Translations under genes and position numbers: made by a program
Part shown: piece by piece, positions 1-7,198 of the stretch
Position numbering within the stretch: position 1 is the first letter of the stretch
Layout of the letters: each line of letters begins with the position of its first letter
NCBI GenBank assembly: GCA_016763255.1
Contig: JAESUA010000241.1
Location: 1-10,291, forward strand
DNA length: 10,291 bases
Direction of reading: 5' to 3'
Source of the DNA: Magnetovibrio sp.
GTDB taxonomy: Bacteria > Pseudomonadota > Alphaproteobacteria > Rhodospirillales > Magnetovibrionaceae
The notes under the pieces: generated by a model
Told to the model about the DNA's origin: nothing
The model's input: only the letters and a program-made list of their open reading frames with translations
Databases searched by the model: none

Positions 1-382
1 ACTGCTTATCCTTGATCATCATCAGCGCATCGATCAGCGGGGTGTCGGGTTTTGCGACTTTGACTTTGCGATCGAGTAGCTCGCCGATGGGTCGGTCGCG
101 CAGGCTATCCATGCGCTCTTTCATGTCTTCTGCGCTTTCACGCAAAAAGCTCACCCGTTTCAGCCCACCGCCACGCTTCAAAGAGGCCATGGACGAAAGC
201 GCCTTGGGCAGCAATAATGCCATCAAGCTGTCGCCGCTGATCAAACCAGCGAAGGTTCCATCGCGCTCCGTCACCGGCACCAAACCCATATGTTTTTCAA
301 CCATAAAGTCGATCACCTGACCGGCCGTCTCATCGGTGTAAAGACTGGTTTTGATGGGGGCCATCACCGACTTGCAATCCAT
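1..382 (-). CDS. CBS-domain-pair protein, N-terminal part (runs off left edge)
   Basis: The reading frame is open from the ATG at 382 leftward to the window edge, giving 127 codons with no stop. It begins MDCKSVMAPIKTSLYTDETA, then has V-x3-M-x3-H-M-G-L-V-P-V around residues 23-37 and an 'FAGLISGDSLMALLLP' stretch. This is the usual CBS order of strand, helix, 'VPV' strand, then 'GLIS/GDL'. A second CBS unit begins near residue 98 with a 'IGELLDRKVKVAKPDTPLIDAL' pattern. An excellent ribosome binding site (AAGGAG) sits 6 bases before the ATG, which fixes the start. CBS pairs typically bind adenine nucleotides and regulate attached or partner proteins. No catalytic domain is visible in the part seen, so it may be a stand-alone CBS protein or the N-terminus of a larger one. 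It is transcribed away from radA. Confidence 0.8.
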   Translation of the reverse strand, partial: MDCKSVMAPIKTSLYTDETAGQVIDFMVEKHMGLVPVTERDGTFAGLISGDSLMALLLPKALSSMASLKRGGGLKRVSFLRESAEDMKERMDSLRDRPIGELLDRKVKVAKPDTPLIDALMMIKDKQ

Positions 383-459
383 GGCTCACTCCTTCGGACA
401 GGGGCATTTAGAACGCATAACAACATGACTATAGCACTTTAAACACACGAATATTTCAC

Positions 460-488
460 ATTATAAAAGCCGTGTGACGTGAATAAAA
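460..488 (-). promoter_or_regulatory. Possible promoter for the CBS-domain gene
   Basis: Read on the minus strand, there is an exact TATAAT -10 hexamer at 465-460, with a poor -35 region about 17 bp upstream near 483-488. Transcription from here would give a leader of about 70 nt before the AAGGAG and ATG of the CBS gene. A 6-bp inverted repeat (CACACG at 444-449, CGTGTG at 471-476) brackets the -10 and could be an operator. Only the -10 hexamer is convincing. Confidence 0.3.
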
Positions 489-555
489 ATAACCGGCACA
501 ACATCAAAATCCGGGGCGAATATCTAGATATATTAAAGGTTAAAACAACCCGATT

Positions 556-678
556 TTATCCCAGGCGTTCTTTCACATCACTGGCAAAATATTCATCGTT
601 GCGCAAGGCGGTAACTTCCACCTGCACGTGTTGACCATGCGGTCGCTCATCCTGGCTTGTTTGAAAAACCCCGACCAT
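556..678 (-). CDS. Doubtful 40-residue ORF, possibly a gene remnant
   Basis: A minus-strand ATG at 678 opens 40 codons ending in TAA at 558-556. The product is hydrophilic and acidic, with segments such as HVQVEVTALRNDEYFASDV that look protein-like rather than like random translation. No ribosome binding site lies at a proper distance: a GGAG is about 16 bases upstream, and it suits a different out-of-frame ATG at 689 better. I do not recognise the sequence. It could be a small orphan protein, the C-terminal remnant of a decayed gene, or chance. An in-frame TAA at 693-691 limits extension. Confidence 0.25.
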   Translation of the reverse strand: MVGVFQTSQDERPHGQHVQVEVTALRNDEYFASDVKERLG

Positions 679-812
679 GATCCATGCATCTTATCTCCAC
701 CGTACCCCTTTCGCTTGAGGTGGCGCACCGAATCAAGGTAAACGAATGGGGCTCTGGGGATGTTGTATACACTTGCACGAGACTCTTAGACTTCAAGAGT
801 TTGGGGACGCCG

Positions 813-2183
813 TTGGCCAAGTCAAAAACTCAATTCATCTGTTCGCAATGCGCTGCCACCTATCCAAAGTGGAGCGGTAAATGCGAGACGTGCGGCGCGT
901 GGAATTCACTCAGCGAGCAAGCGGCGACCGACGATACGCCCAAGGGCCTGGGCGCTAAAAAAGGCCGCAGGGTCACCTTTGTCGGGCTGCAAGGCAAAGA
1001 AAAGCAGCCGCCGCGGCGTAAATCCAACATTGAAGAATTTGATCGTGTGCTGGGTGGCGGGTTTGTCGCCGGTTCCGCCGTCTTGGTCGGTGGCGAGCCG
1101 GGCATCGGCAAATCAACCATCTTGCTGCAAGCCGCCGCCAACTTGTCCAAGGGCGGACGGGTTGCCTATATCAGCGGCGAAGAATCTGTTGATCAGTTGC
1201 GCCTGCGCGCCAGCCGCTTGGATTTGCAAAAATACCCGGTCGAGCTGGCCGCCGCAACCAACGTGCGCGACATCGTCACCACCTTGGACGAAAACCCGCC
1301 CGACATCGCCATCATTGATTCCATCCAGACCATGTATGTGGACAGCCTCGACAGTGCGCCGGGCACGGTGGCCCAGGTGCGCACCTCGGCCCAAGAACTG
1401 ATCCGAATGGCCAAGCGCAAAGGCTTTCCGATCATTTTGGTCGGCCACGTCACTAAAGAAGGCCAAATCGCCGGGCCGCGCGTGTTGGAACACATGGTCG
1501 ATACGGTGCTGTATTTCGAAGGTGATCGCAGCCACCAATTCAGGATTTTGCGGGCGGTGAAAAACCGCTTCGGCGCGACGGATGAAATCGGCGTGTTCGA
1601 AATGTCGGATTTGGGGCTTACCGAAGTGAGCAACCCTTCGGCCTTATTTTTGTCTGATCGCGACCAAGAGGTCAGTGGATCTGCGGTGTTTGCCGGTATG
1701 GAAGGCACTCGTCCAATGTTGTTGGAGGTCCAAGCCCTGGTCTCACCGTCGACCTTGGCCACGCCGCGACGCGCGGTGGTGGGCTTGGATTCATCGCGTC
1801 TGGCGATGATCATGGCGGTGATCGAAACGCGATGTGGGGTTGCCATTGGGGCCAACGACGTGTACTTGAACGTCGCGGTCGGCCTTCGGGTCACCGAACC
1901 CGCAGCCGATCTGGCCGTTGCGGCCGCTTTGTTGTCGTCTTTAAGCGACATTGCGGTGCCCCGTGGCAACATATATTTCGGCGAAGTCGGCCTGTCCGGT
2001 GAAGTTCGCGCGGTTAGCCACGCCGAAGGACGGCTCAAAGAAGCGGCCAAGCTTGGCTTTAAAAATGCCATTATCCCCAAAAACCGGGGCAAAGCCAAGA
2101 TCGGCGCTAAAGGCATCACTACGAACCAACTGGGCCACATCCAAGATTTAGCCCAGATGTTCGACAACGAAGACGGAACGTGA
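813..2183 (+). CDS. radA: DNA repair protein RadA (Sms)
   Basis: RadA is a RecA-like, DNA-branch-processing ATPase acting in recombinational repair. From the TTG at 813 the product is 456 residues, close to the usual length of about 460. It starts with the family signature (M)AKSKTQFICSQC. A four-cysteine zinc finger is formed by C10, C13, C24 and C27. A Walker A motif GGEPGIGKST lies at about 93-102, an 'IAIIDSIQTM' Walker B region near 165-175, and the RadA-specific KNRFG motif at 250-254. The C-terminal third is the Lon-protease-like domain. The TTG start is chosen because a GGGGA ribosome binding site sits 5 bases upstream and homology begins exactly here. An ATG at 684 in the same frame would add 43 unrelated residues. 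cvpA follows after 6 bp, suggesting co-transcription. Confidence 0.96.
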   Translation: MAKSKTQFICSQCAATYPKWSGKCETCGAWNSLSEQAATDDTPKGLGAKKGRRVTFVGLQGKEKQPPRRKSNIEEFDRVLGGGFVAGSAVLVGGEPGIGKSTILLQAAANLSKGGRVAYISGEESVDQLRLRASRLDLQKYPVELAAATNVRDIVTTLDENPPDIAIIDSIQTMYVDSLDSAPGTVAQVRTSAQELIRMAKRKGFPIILVGHVTKEGQIAGPRVLEHMVDTVLYFEGDRSHQFRILRAVKNRFGATDEIGVFEMSDLGLTEVSNPSALFLSDRDQEVSGSAVFAGMEGTRPMLLEVQALVSPSTLATPRRAVVGLDSSRLAMIMAVIETRCGVAIGANDVYLNVAVGLRVTEPAADLAVAAALLSSLSDIAVPRGNIYFGEVGLSGEVRAVSHAEGRLKEAAKLGFKNAIIPKNRGKAKIGAKGITTNQLGHIQDLAQMFDNEDGT

Positions 2184-2189
2184 AGGCTC

Positions 2190-2861
2190 ATGCACTGGAT
2201 TGACATCCTCGTCATCGGCACACTGTTGATTTCAGGCGCTTTTGCCTACGCACGCGGCTTCGTGCACGAAGTTCTGTCCATCGTCGCCTGGGTCGGCGCG
2301 GCCTTAGCCACCATGTACGGCACGCCAGCGCTGAAAAACTTCACCTACCAATTCATTCAAGACCCGTTTTTCGCCGCCCTGGTCACCGGCATTTTGATTT
2401 TTATCGGCACGCTGATTATCTTGTCGATCACCACGCGGCGCATTTCACGCAGTGTCAAAGACAGTGCTTTGGGTGCGTTGGACCGCGCCTTAGGCTTTAT
2501 CTTTGGCCTGCTGCGCGGTGCCATCATCGTCAGTTTGGCGTGGTTGCTCTATGCTTGGTTCGTGCCCGAAGACGAACGCCCCGAATGGGTCTATACGGCG
2601 CGCGCCATGCCGATGGTGATTGAGGGTGCAAATATACTCAAATCATTTGTCCCCGTCAGCTATCAGGATCAAAATGGACAAGGGCCTAACGGTCAAACGC
2701 CAAACGGCGCGACTGAGGGTCTTTCGACCAAAGACAGAATGCAAAAGCTGTTCAACGATGCCATCACCCCGGTTCCCAAAGCCCCCGCAAGGTCAAAATC
2801 TGACGGGTACGGCAAAAAGGAACGCTCGGAAATGGATCGTTTGTTCGATACCAGCCAATAG
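2190..2861 (+). CDS. cvpA: CvpA family inner-membrane protein
   Basis: This 223-residue protein has about four hydrophobic segments (roughly residues 3-22, 26-46, 60-82 and 102-126). It also has the CvpA-type signature 'LGALDRALGFIFGLLRG' around residues 94-110. The family is named for colicin V production in E. coli; the molecular role is still poorly defined, with links to envelope stress and to purF expression. The region after about residue 155 is polar and probably cytoplasmic, with a short low-complexity patch repeating NGQ/PNG near 162-174 and a basic/acidic tail. It begins 6 bp after the radA stop and is followed by purF, as in the E. coli cvpA-purF arrangement. That order is strong support for the assignment. 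Confidence 0.9.
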   Translation: MHWIDILVIGTLLISGAFAYARGFVHEVLSIVAWVGAALATMYGTPALKNFTYQFIQDPFFAALVTGILIFIGTLIILSITTRRISRSVKDSALGALDRALGFIFGLLRGAIIVSLAWLLYAWFVPEDERPEWVYTARAMPMVIEGANILKSFVPVSYQDQNGQGPNGQTPNGATEGLSTKDRMQKLFNDAITPVPKAPARSKSDGYGKKERSEMDRLFDTSQ

Positions 2862-2914
2862 ATCGGCTCACTAAAACTGGCCATACGTGGCCCCTAACTT
2901 GGATCGTAAAACCA

Positions 2915-4393
2915 ATGGACACGCCCCGCACCGCCCAGTGCACAACCGCTTCGTTCCCCGATGATGACCATTTCCATGACGAATGCGGCGTCTTTGGCGT
3001 CTATAACCATCCAGATGCCTCGGCGCTCACGGCCCTCGGCCTACACGCCTTGCAGCATCGCGGCCAAGAAGCTGCCGGTATCGTTTCTTATGGCGGCAAG
3101 CATTTTCACAGCCATCGCGCCTTGGGCAGTGTCGGTGACAACTTCAATTCCGGCGAAGTTATCGAGCGTTTGGAAGGCCCCATGGCCATCGGTCATGTGC
3201 GCTATTCAACGTCCGGCGGCACCCTCATGCGCAACGTCCAACCGCTGTTCGCCGATCTGGTGTTCGGCGGTTTTGCTATTGCGCATAACGGCAACCTCAC
3301 CAATGCCCGCACCTGTCGGCGCGAATTGGTGGAAGAAGGCTGTATCTTCCAGTCCACATCGGACACCGAAACCATCCTGCACCGCATCGCCACCAGCGAA
3401 TACCGCAAGGTTTTGGACCGTTTGACCGATGCCCTGTGCGGTGTCGAAGGGGCCTATTCCTTGGTGGCTTTGACCCGTCAAAAGCTCATCGGTGTGCGCG
3501 ACCCTGCGGGTGTGCGACCGCTGGTGATCGGCAAAATCGGCGACGACGGTCATGTGTTGGCGTCTGAAACCTGCGCCTTGGACATCATCGGGGCCGAGTA
3601 CGTGCGTGATGTGGAACCCGGCGAAATTGTCATCTTCAGCAAAGAGGGCATGAAAAGCCTGAAACCGTTCGCCAAACAAAAATCGCGCTTTTGCATCTTC
3701 GAATACATTTATTTTGCCCGCCCCGACAGCGTCATTGAAGGACGCAACGTCTATGAGGTGCGCAAAAACATCGGTGCCGAACTGGCCCGCGAAAGCCATG
3801 TCGATGCCGACATGATCGTGCCGGTGCCCGACTCTGGCGTGCCCGCCGCCATCGGTTATGCGCAAGAAAGCGGCATCCAGTTCGATCTGGGCATCATCCG
3901 CAGCCATTACATGGGCCGCACCTTTATTCAGCCGTCCGATGCCATCCGCCATTTGGGCGTTAAACTCAAACACAACGCCAACCGCGCCTGGATCAAGGGC
4001 AAGCGTCTGGTGTTGGTCGATGATTCCATCGTGCGCGGCACCACCTCGGTGAAAATTGTCGAGATGATGCGCAACGCCGGGGCCAAAGAAGTGCACATGC
4101 GCATTTCCAGCCCGCCAACCACCCACCCGTGTTTTTACGGTATCGACACGCCCGACAAAGAAAAGTTGATGGCGCACAATATGACGGTCGATGAAATGGC
4201 CAAACACATTGGCGTCGACTCATTGGCGTTTATTTCCCACGATGGCCTGTACCGCGCCGTCGGTGAAACCGGGCGCAATGCCGAATGCCCACAGTACTGC
4301 GATGCCTGTTTTACCGGCGAATACCCCCTTCCATTGGTGGATAAAGAAGGCGATCCGGGTCCGGAACAGCTGACCCTTCTGTCCGAAGATTAA
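2915..4393 (+). CDS. purF: Amidophosphoribosyltransferase PurF (Fe-S, propeptide type)
   Basis: PurF makes 5-phosphoribosylamine from PRPP and glutamine, the first committed step of purine synthesis. The 492-residue product has an N-terminal glutaminase domain with the nucleophile in 'DECGVFGV' at C24, RYSTSGG near 97, AHNGNLTN near 127 and SDTET near 150. A C-terminal PRPP-binding domain carries VLVDDSIVRGTTS at about 366-378. Residues 1-23 match the idea of a propeptide removed to expose C24 as the N-terminal residue. C260, C406, C462 and C465 sit where the four [4Fe-4S] ligands of the Bacillus subtilis enzyme lie, including the 'YCDACFTGEYP' tail. It is therefore predicted to be the oxygen-sensitive, cluster-containing type rather than the E. 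coli type. No strong ribosome binding site is visible before the ATG. A SDR gene follows. Confidence 0.96.
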   Translation: MDTPRTAQCTTASFPDDDHFHDECGVFGVYNHPDASALTALGLHALQHRGQEAAGIVSYGGKHFHSHRALGSVGDNFNSGEVIERLEGPMAIGHVRYSTSGGTLMRNVQPLFADLVFGGFAIAHNGNLTNARTCRRELVEEGCIFQSTSDTETILHRIATSEYRKVLDRLTDALCGVEGAYSLVALTRQKLIGVRDPAGVRPLVIGKIGDDGHVLASETCALDIIGAEYVRDVEPGEIVIFSKEGMKSLKPFAKQKSRFCIFEYIYFARPDSVIEGRNVYEVRKNIGAELARESHVDADMIVPVPDSGVPAAIGYAQESGIQFDLGIIRSHYMGRTFIQPSDAIRHLGVKLKHNANRAWIKGKRLVLVDDSIVRGTTSVKIVEMMRNAGAKEVHMRISSPPTTHPCFYGIDTPDKEKLMAHNMTVDEMAKHIGVDSLAFISHDGLYRAVGETGRNAECPQYCDACFTGEYPLPLVDKEGDPGPEQLTLLSED

Positions 4394-4445
4394 AAGCCCG
4401 AAAATTTAGTGTCCCCAAATTTCAAGCCAAGAGTTAGAAAAGATT

Positions 4446-5195
4446 ATGACGGATAAAATTCTTGAAGGCCGTGTGGCCCTGATCACCGGCGCATCACGCG
4501 GCATCGGCCGTTCACTGGCCAAACATTTTGCCGAACAAGGCGCACACCTGATCCTCACCGCCCGCACCCAAGGGGCGCTGGAAGAGTTGGACGACGAATT
4601 GCGGGCCGCCGGTCATGAAGCGCCGACCCTGGTGCCCTGCAATCTCACCGATTTTGACACCATCGATAAAATCGGAGCGGCAATTTTTGAGCGCTTTGAA
4701 AGGCTCGACGTGCTGGTTGGCAACGCAGGCACGCTTGGTACCTTGTCGCCAATCACGCACATCTCGCCCAAGGAGTGGCAAAAGGTTTTGGACACCAATT
4801 TGACCGCCAACTGGCGCTTAATCCGTTCCATGGACCCTTTGTTGAAGGCATCCGATGCCGGCCGGGCAATCTTTGTCACCTCATCTGTCGGCCATCAGGC
4901 GCGTTCGTACTGGGGCACTTATGCGGTGTCCAAGGCGGCGCTGGAAATGACCGCCGGCATCTACGCCGAAGAATGCGTCAAGACCAACGTTAAGGTGAAC
5001 CTGATCAATCCCGGCGGCACGCGCACCCAAATGCGCACCGAAGCAATGCCCGGTGAAGACCCTGAAACGGTCAAATCACCCGATGCCATCAATCACTTGT
5101 TCTTGGAATTGGCCTCGCCTGCCTGTACGGTGAACGCAACGATGGTCGATGCCGAACAAGAACTGGCCGCCGGTCATACCGCTTACGCCTTGTAG
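4446..5195 (+). CDS. YciK-like short-chain dehydrogenase/reductase
   Basis: This 249-residue protein has the complete classical SDR set: the cofactor motif TGASRGIG at 14-21, an acidic/asparagine region 'CNLTDFDTID' near 64-73, a 'VGNAG' variant of NNAG near 90, and the catalytic S146, Y159 and K163 (YAVSK). The segment 'NLINPGGTRTQMRTEAMP' and the following 'EDPETVKSPDAI' closely resemble E. coli YciK, an SDR of uncertain substrate. It is probably a cytoplasmic NAD(P)-dependent oxidoreductase. It starts 52 bp after purF and is followed 9 bp later by a small membrane-protein gene, so it likely shares the purF transcript. No substrate can be inferred, and a direct link with purine synthesis is not implied. 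Confidence 0.88.
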   Translation: MTDKILEGRVALITGASRGIGRSLAKHFAEQGAHLILTARTQGALEELDDELRAAGHEAPTLVPCNLTDFDTIDKIGAAIFERFERLDVLVGNAGTLGTLSPITHISPKEWQKVLDTNLTANWRLIRSMDPLLKASDAGRAIFVTSSVGHQARSYWGTYAVSKAALEMTAGIYAEECVKTNVKVNLINPGGTRTQMRTEAMPGEDPETVKSPDAINHLFLELASPACTVNATMVDAEQELAAGHTAYAL

Positions 5196-5204
5196 GAGAG
5201 CCCG

Positions 5205-5354
5205 ATGGAAGAGTTGATGCCCAAAGCGATGAACCTCTATTCGTTCATCGTCACCGCAGCGGTGTTCATCATCACCTTACTGGTGTTGCGCATGATCCTC
5301 AAAACCCCAGACAACAAAAACAGCGATACCCCCAAGGGGCCAGATGCTTCTTAG
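5205..5354 (+). CDS. Small single-pass membrane protein (49 residues)
   Basis: An ATG at 5205 opens 49 codons ending in TAG at 5352-5354. A strong ribosome binding site (AGGAG, spacing about 7) lies between the SDR stop and this ATG, which argues that it is translated. The product has a short N-terminus (MEELMPKAMNLY), one hydrophobic segment of about 20 residues ('SFIVTAAVFIITLLVL', residues 13-28, then RMIL), and a hydrophilic basic tail ending in PKGPDAS. The positive charges after the segment suggest N-out/C-in topology. I do not recognise a family. It is the last cistron of the radA-purF run, and its stop overlaps the stop of the convergent cobC-like gene by 4 bases. Confidence 0.7.
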   Translation: MEELMPKAMNLYSFIVTAAVFIITLLVLRMILKTPDNKNSDTPKGPDAS

Positions 5355-6376
5355 ACCCTGAGCGCCGTTTCCAGACGCAGCCAATCTTGTTCCCCGCCCG
5401 GCAAGCCGAAACGCAGCCAGTTGGGTTGATAGTCGAACGGGCGGACTAAGATTCCGGCGCGACCCAGCTTTTCGTAGAGCGCTTGGGCCTGCACACTTTC
5501 GCCGAGGCGAAACAGATCGGTGCCGCCGACAATCTTCAGCCCTGCGCCTTGCATCAAAGCATCCAACCTTTGAGCATCAGTGCTCAAGCGCACACGCGCC
5601 GCATCGATCCAATGTTGATCGTTTAAGCCCTTATTCCCGGCCCACAACGCCGGGCCGGACACCGCCCACATCCCCAATTTTTCAGACAGCTGCTGAGCAA
5701 GGTCCGGGGTGGTGATGGCAAAGCCGAGACGCACCCCCGCAAGGCCAAAAAATTTACCAAACGAGCGCAATACCACCAAGCCATCACCGCCCGCATGCGC
5801 CGACACCGCAATATCCGGCATCACATCGACGAAGGCTTCATCGACCACCAACACCCCACCCCGATCATGCTGCTCTTCGGCAAAGGCCAACAATCCTTCA
5901 ATCGTCTGGGTGCGGCCATCGGGGTTGTTGGGATGCACCACCACAGCAAACGGATCCGGTTGGGCGGCTTGGGCGCAAATTGAGCTGACCTCTTCGACCT
6001 GATGGCCCGCCGCCGCCCATGCGGGTGCATGTTCACCATAAGTCGGCCCCATGATGGTGACCGCAGACGGGGCAAACAGCGTCGGGATCATCTGAATCAA
6101 GGCCTGGGTACCGGGGCTGGCGACGATCGCCGCGCCTTTGGGCACACCATAAGCACGGCGCGCTGCATCCAGCAAAGCTTCAAGATCCGCCTTCAAGGGC
6201 AAGCGTGCACAGATGTCTTGTGGCATTTGCGCCACCGGGTACGCAATGGGGTTGATGCCGGTGGACAGGTCCAACCAACCATCATGAGGCACGCCAAAGC
6301 GCGCTTCGGCCGCCTTGGGGTCGCCCCCATGCTGAAGTGGGGCTTTGGTCTTGGTTTTCATCACAATCTTATCCAT
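5351..6376 (-). CDS. cobC: Threonine-phosphate decarboxylase, CobC/CobD type (PLP enzyme)
   Basis: This 341-residue class I/II aminotransferase-fold protein has the CobC/CobD hallmarks: 'HGGDPKAAEARFGVP' at about 16-30, 'DLSTGINPIAYP' at 36-47, 'VASPGTQALIQ' at 85-95, HPNNPDGR at 148-155, a VVDEAF PLP-ring aspartate region near 177-182, and the PLP-lysine K208 in SFGKFFGLAGVRLGF. The family decarboxylates L-threonine-O-3-phosphate to (R)-1-aminopropan-2-ol phosphate, which forms the nucleotide-loop linker of cobalamin. An ATG at 6361 (residue 6) is an alternative start; the ATG at 6376 has a weak AGGG just upstream. No other cobalamin gene is in the window. A relative such as histidinol-phosphate aminotransferase is less likely given the N-terminal HGGD signature. 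It is convergent with the small membrane gene. Confidence 0.9.
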   Translation of the reverse strand: MDKIVMKTKTKAPLQHGGDPKAAEARFGVPHDGWLDLSTGINPIAYPVAQMPQDICARLPLKADLEALLDAARRAYGVPKGAAIVASPGTQALIQMIPTLFAPSAVTIMGPTYGEHAPAWAAAGHQVEEVSSICAQAAQPDPFAVVVHPNNPDGRTQTIEGLLAFAEEQHDRGGVLVVDEAFVDVMPDIAVSAHAGGDGLVVLRSFGKFFGLAGVRLGFAITTPDLAQQLSEKLGMWAVSGPALWAGNKGLNDQHWIDAARVRLSTDAQRLDALMQGAGLKIVGGTDLFRLGESVQAQALYEKLGRAGILVRPFDYQPNWLRFGLPGGEQDWLRLETALRV

Positions 6377-6479
6377 GGCCCTGCTTTATCAGATCACCGG
6401 CTCCAGGGCGAGCGCATATCCTCTAGTTCTAGCGTATGAGGCTGCCTTACCAGGCCCTTCCCATGTTAAGCTCAACTCC

Positions 6480-7124
6480 ATGTTAAACTCTCAAATGCTC
6501 GAAATTGCGCTGGTCGCGTTCATGACGTTTTTCGCCACCATCGGCCCGGTCGATGTGGCGGCGTTGTTCGCCGTATTGACCAAGCACAATCGCCCCAAAC
6601 AACGCCGTGCCTTGGCCTTCAAGGGCCTGCTGATCGCCTCCTCTATCTTGCTGATGTTTGCGGTCTTTGGTGAAGCCGCCTTGGCACGCCTGGGCATCAC
6701 CTTGGCCGCCATGCGCACCGCAGGGGGCATCTTGTTGCTTTTGATCGCCATCGACATGGTGTTTGCACGCCATTCCGGCATCAGTTCCACCACCGACGAC
6801 GAAACCGATGAGGCCAAGACCAAAGAAGATATTTCCGTCTTCCCATTGGCCACACCGCTGATTGCCGGTCCCGGGTCCATGGGTGCGGTGGTTTTGTTAA
6901 CCGCCGAAGCCGGTGGTGACTTGGTACATTGGTCTTTGATCGTGGGTGCCCTTTTGGCGGTGCTGCTGCTGACCTTAATCTTGTTGTTGATGGCGGGCCA
7001 GGTGCAGCGTGTGCTGGGAGTGACCGGATTAAATGTCATCTCACGCGTTGTCGGCGTGCTTTTGGCCGCCCTTGCGGTGCAGTTCATGTTCGACGGATTG
7101 GCGGGCAGTCCGCTTTTTTCTTAA
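6480..7124 (+). CDS. MarC family integral membrane protein
   Basis: From the ATG at 6480 the product is 214 residues, the usual MarC size, with about six hydrophobic segments (near 8-33, 46-64, 73-95, 122-142, 149-173 and 186-205). Family features are 'FFATIGPVDVAALFAVLTK' (17-35) and the characteristic 'FPLATPLIAGPGSM' (121-134). MarC proteins are inner-membrane proteins of unknown transport substrate; a role in multiple antibiotic resistance has not been supported for E. coli MarC. A loop at about 100-118 is unusually acidic/charged (DDETDEAKTKED). ATG 6495 is an alternative start, and neither start has a clear ribosome binding site. The frame stays open upstream to 6345, but this part overlaps cobC antisense and is not MarC-like. 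Confidence 0.88.
   Translation: MLNSQMLEIALVAFMTFFATIGPVDVAALFAVLTKHNRPKQRRALAFKGLLIASSILLMFAVFGEAALARLGITLAAMRTAGGILLLLIAIDMVFARHSGISSTTDDETDEAKTKEDISVFPLATPLIAGPGSMGAVVLLTAEAGGDLVHWSLIVGALLAVLLLTLILLLMAGQVQRVLGVTGLNVISRVVGVLLAALAVQFMFDGLAGSPLFS
7101..7119 (+). terminator. Probable intrinsic terminator of the MarC-family gene
   Basis: A short GC stem (GCGG 7101-7104, CCGC 7110-7113, 5-nt loop) is followed directly by six T residues at 7114-7119. It lies inside the last codons of the gene, so the T-run encodes the C-terminal residues. The stem is only 4 bp, so termination may be partial. Confidence 0.5.
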
Positions 7125-7168
7125 TTAGTTAACACGGTAATTTACTGATTTATCACAACTATTAGACG

Positions 7169-7197
7169 TTCCAGATATCCATTAATAGCGCTAAAAT
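7169..7197 (+). promoter_or_regulatory. Possible promoter upstream of the hemerythrin-like gene
   Basis: A TAAAAT hexamer at 7192-7197 (5 of 6 to consensus) has a weak TTCCAG 17 bp upstream at 7169-7174 (3 of 6). The 8-bp palindrome TAGCGCTA (7186-7193) overlaps the -10. If used, it would start transcription near 7204, giving a leader of about 87 nt that would exclude most of the left arm of the pairing element at 7199-7207. Confidence 0.3.
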
Positions 7198-7198
7198 G

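Larger units (their letters stand above)
383..812. other. Intergenic gap between the CBS gene and radA
   Basis: This 430-base stretch has no gene I can support firmly. The part from about 420 to 555 is clearly more AT-rich than the genes and probably holds the CBS-gene promoter. The part from 684 to 812 is open in the radA frame, but the sequence does not resemble RadA and is better read as leader DNA. A short minus-strand ORF at 556-678 is listed separately. Just before the radA ribosome binding site is a 6-bp stem with a 7-nt loop (ACTCTT 782-787, AAGAGT 795-800). Confidence 0.6.

Noticed and set aside
684-812. In-frame N-terminal extension of RadA from ATG 684
   Set aside because: The 43 residues do not resemble RadA, and a well-placed GGGGA precedes the TTG at 813 where homology starts.
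1193-2221. 342-codon open frame on the minus strand inside radA
   Set aside because: It is a shadow of radA: the composition is unlike any family and it is fully antisense to a certain gene.
2879-2892. Small hairpin GGCCA-TACG-TGGCC between cvpA and purF, considered as an attenuator or terminator
   Set aside because: The stem is only 5 bp with no T-run, so it is too weak to call.
3206-4207. 333-codon open frame on the minus strand inside purF
   Set aside because: It is a shadow of purF with biased His/Ala/Asp composition and no domain pattern.
4401-4425. Repeated AAATTT in the purF-SDR gap
   Set aside because: A short AT-rich self-palindrome repeated twice is readily expected by chance.
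6345-6479. In-frame extension of the MarC-family protein
   Set aside because: It overlaps the cobC-type gene antisense, and MarC-like sequence and length fit a start at 6480 or 6495.
7121-7133. TTAA-TTAG-TTAAC after the MarC-family gene as a second CtrA box
   Set aside because: The spacing is 4 bp instead of the required 7 bp.
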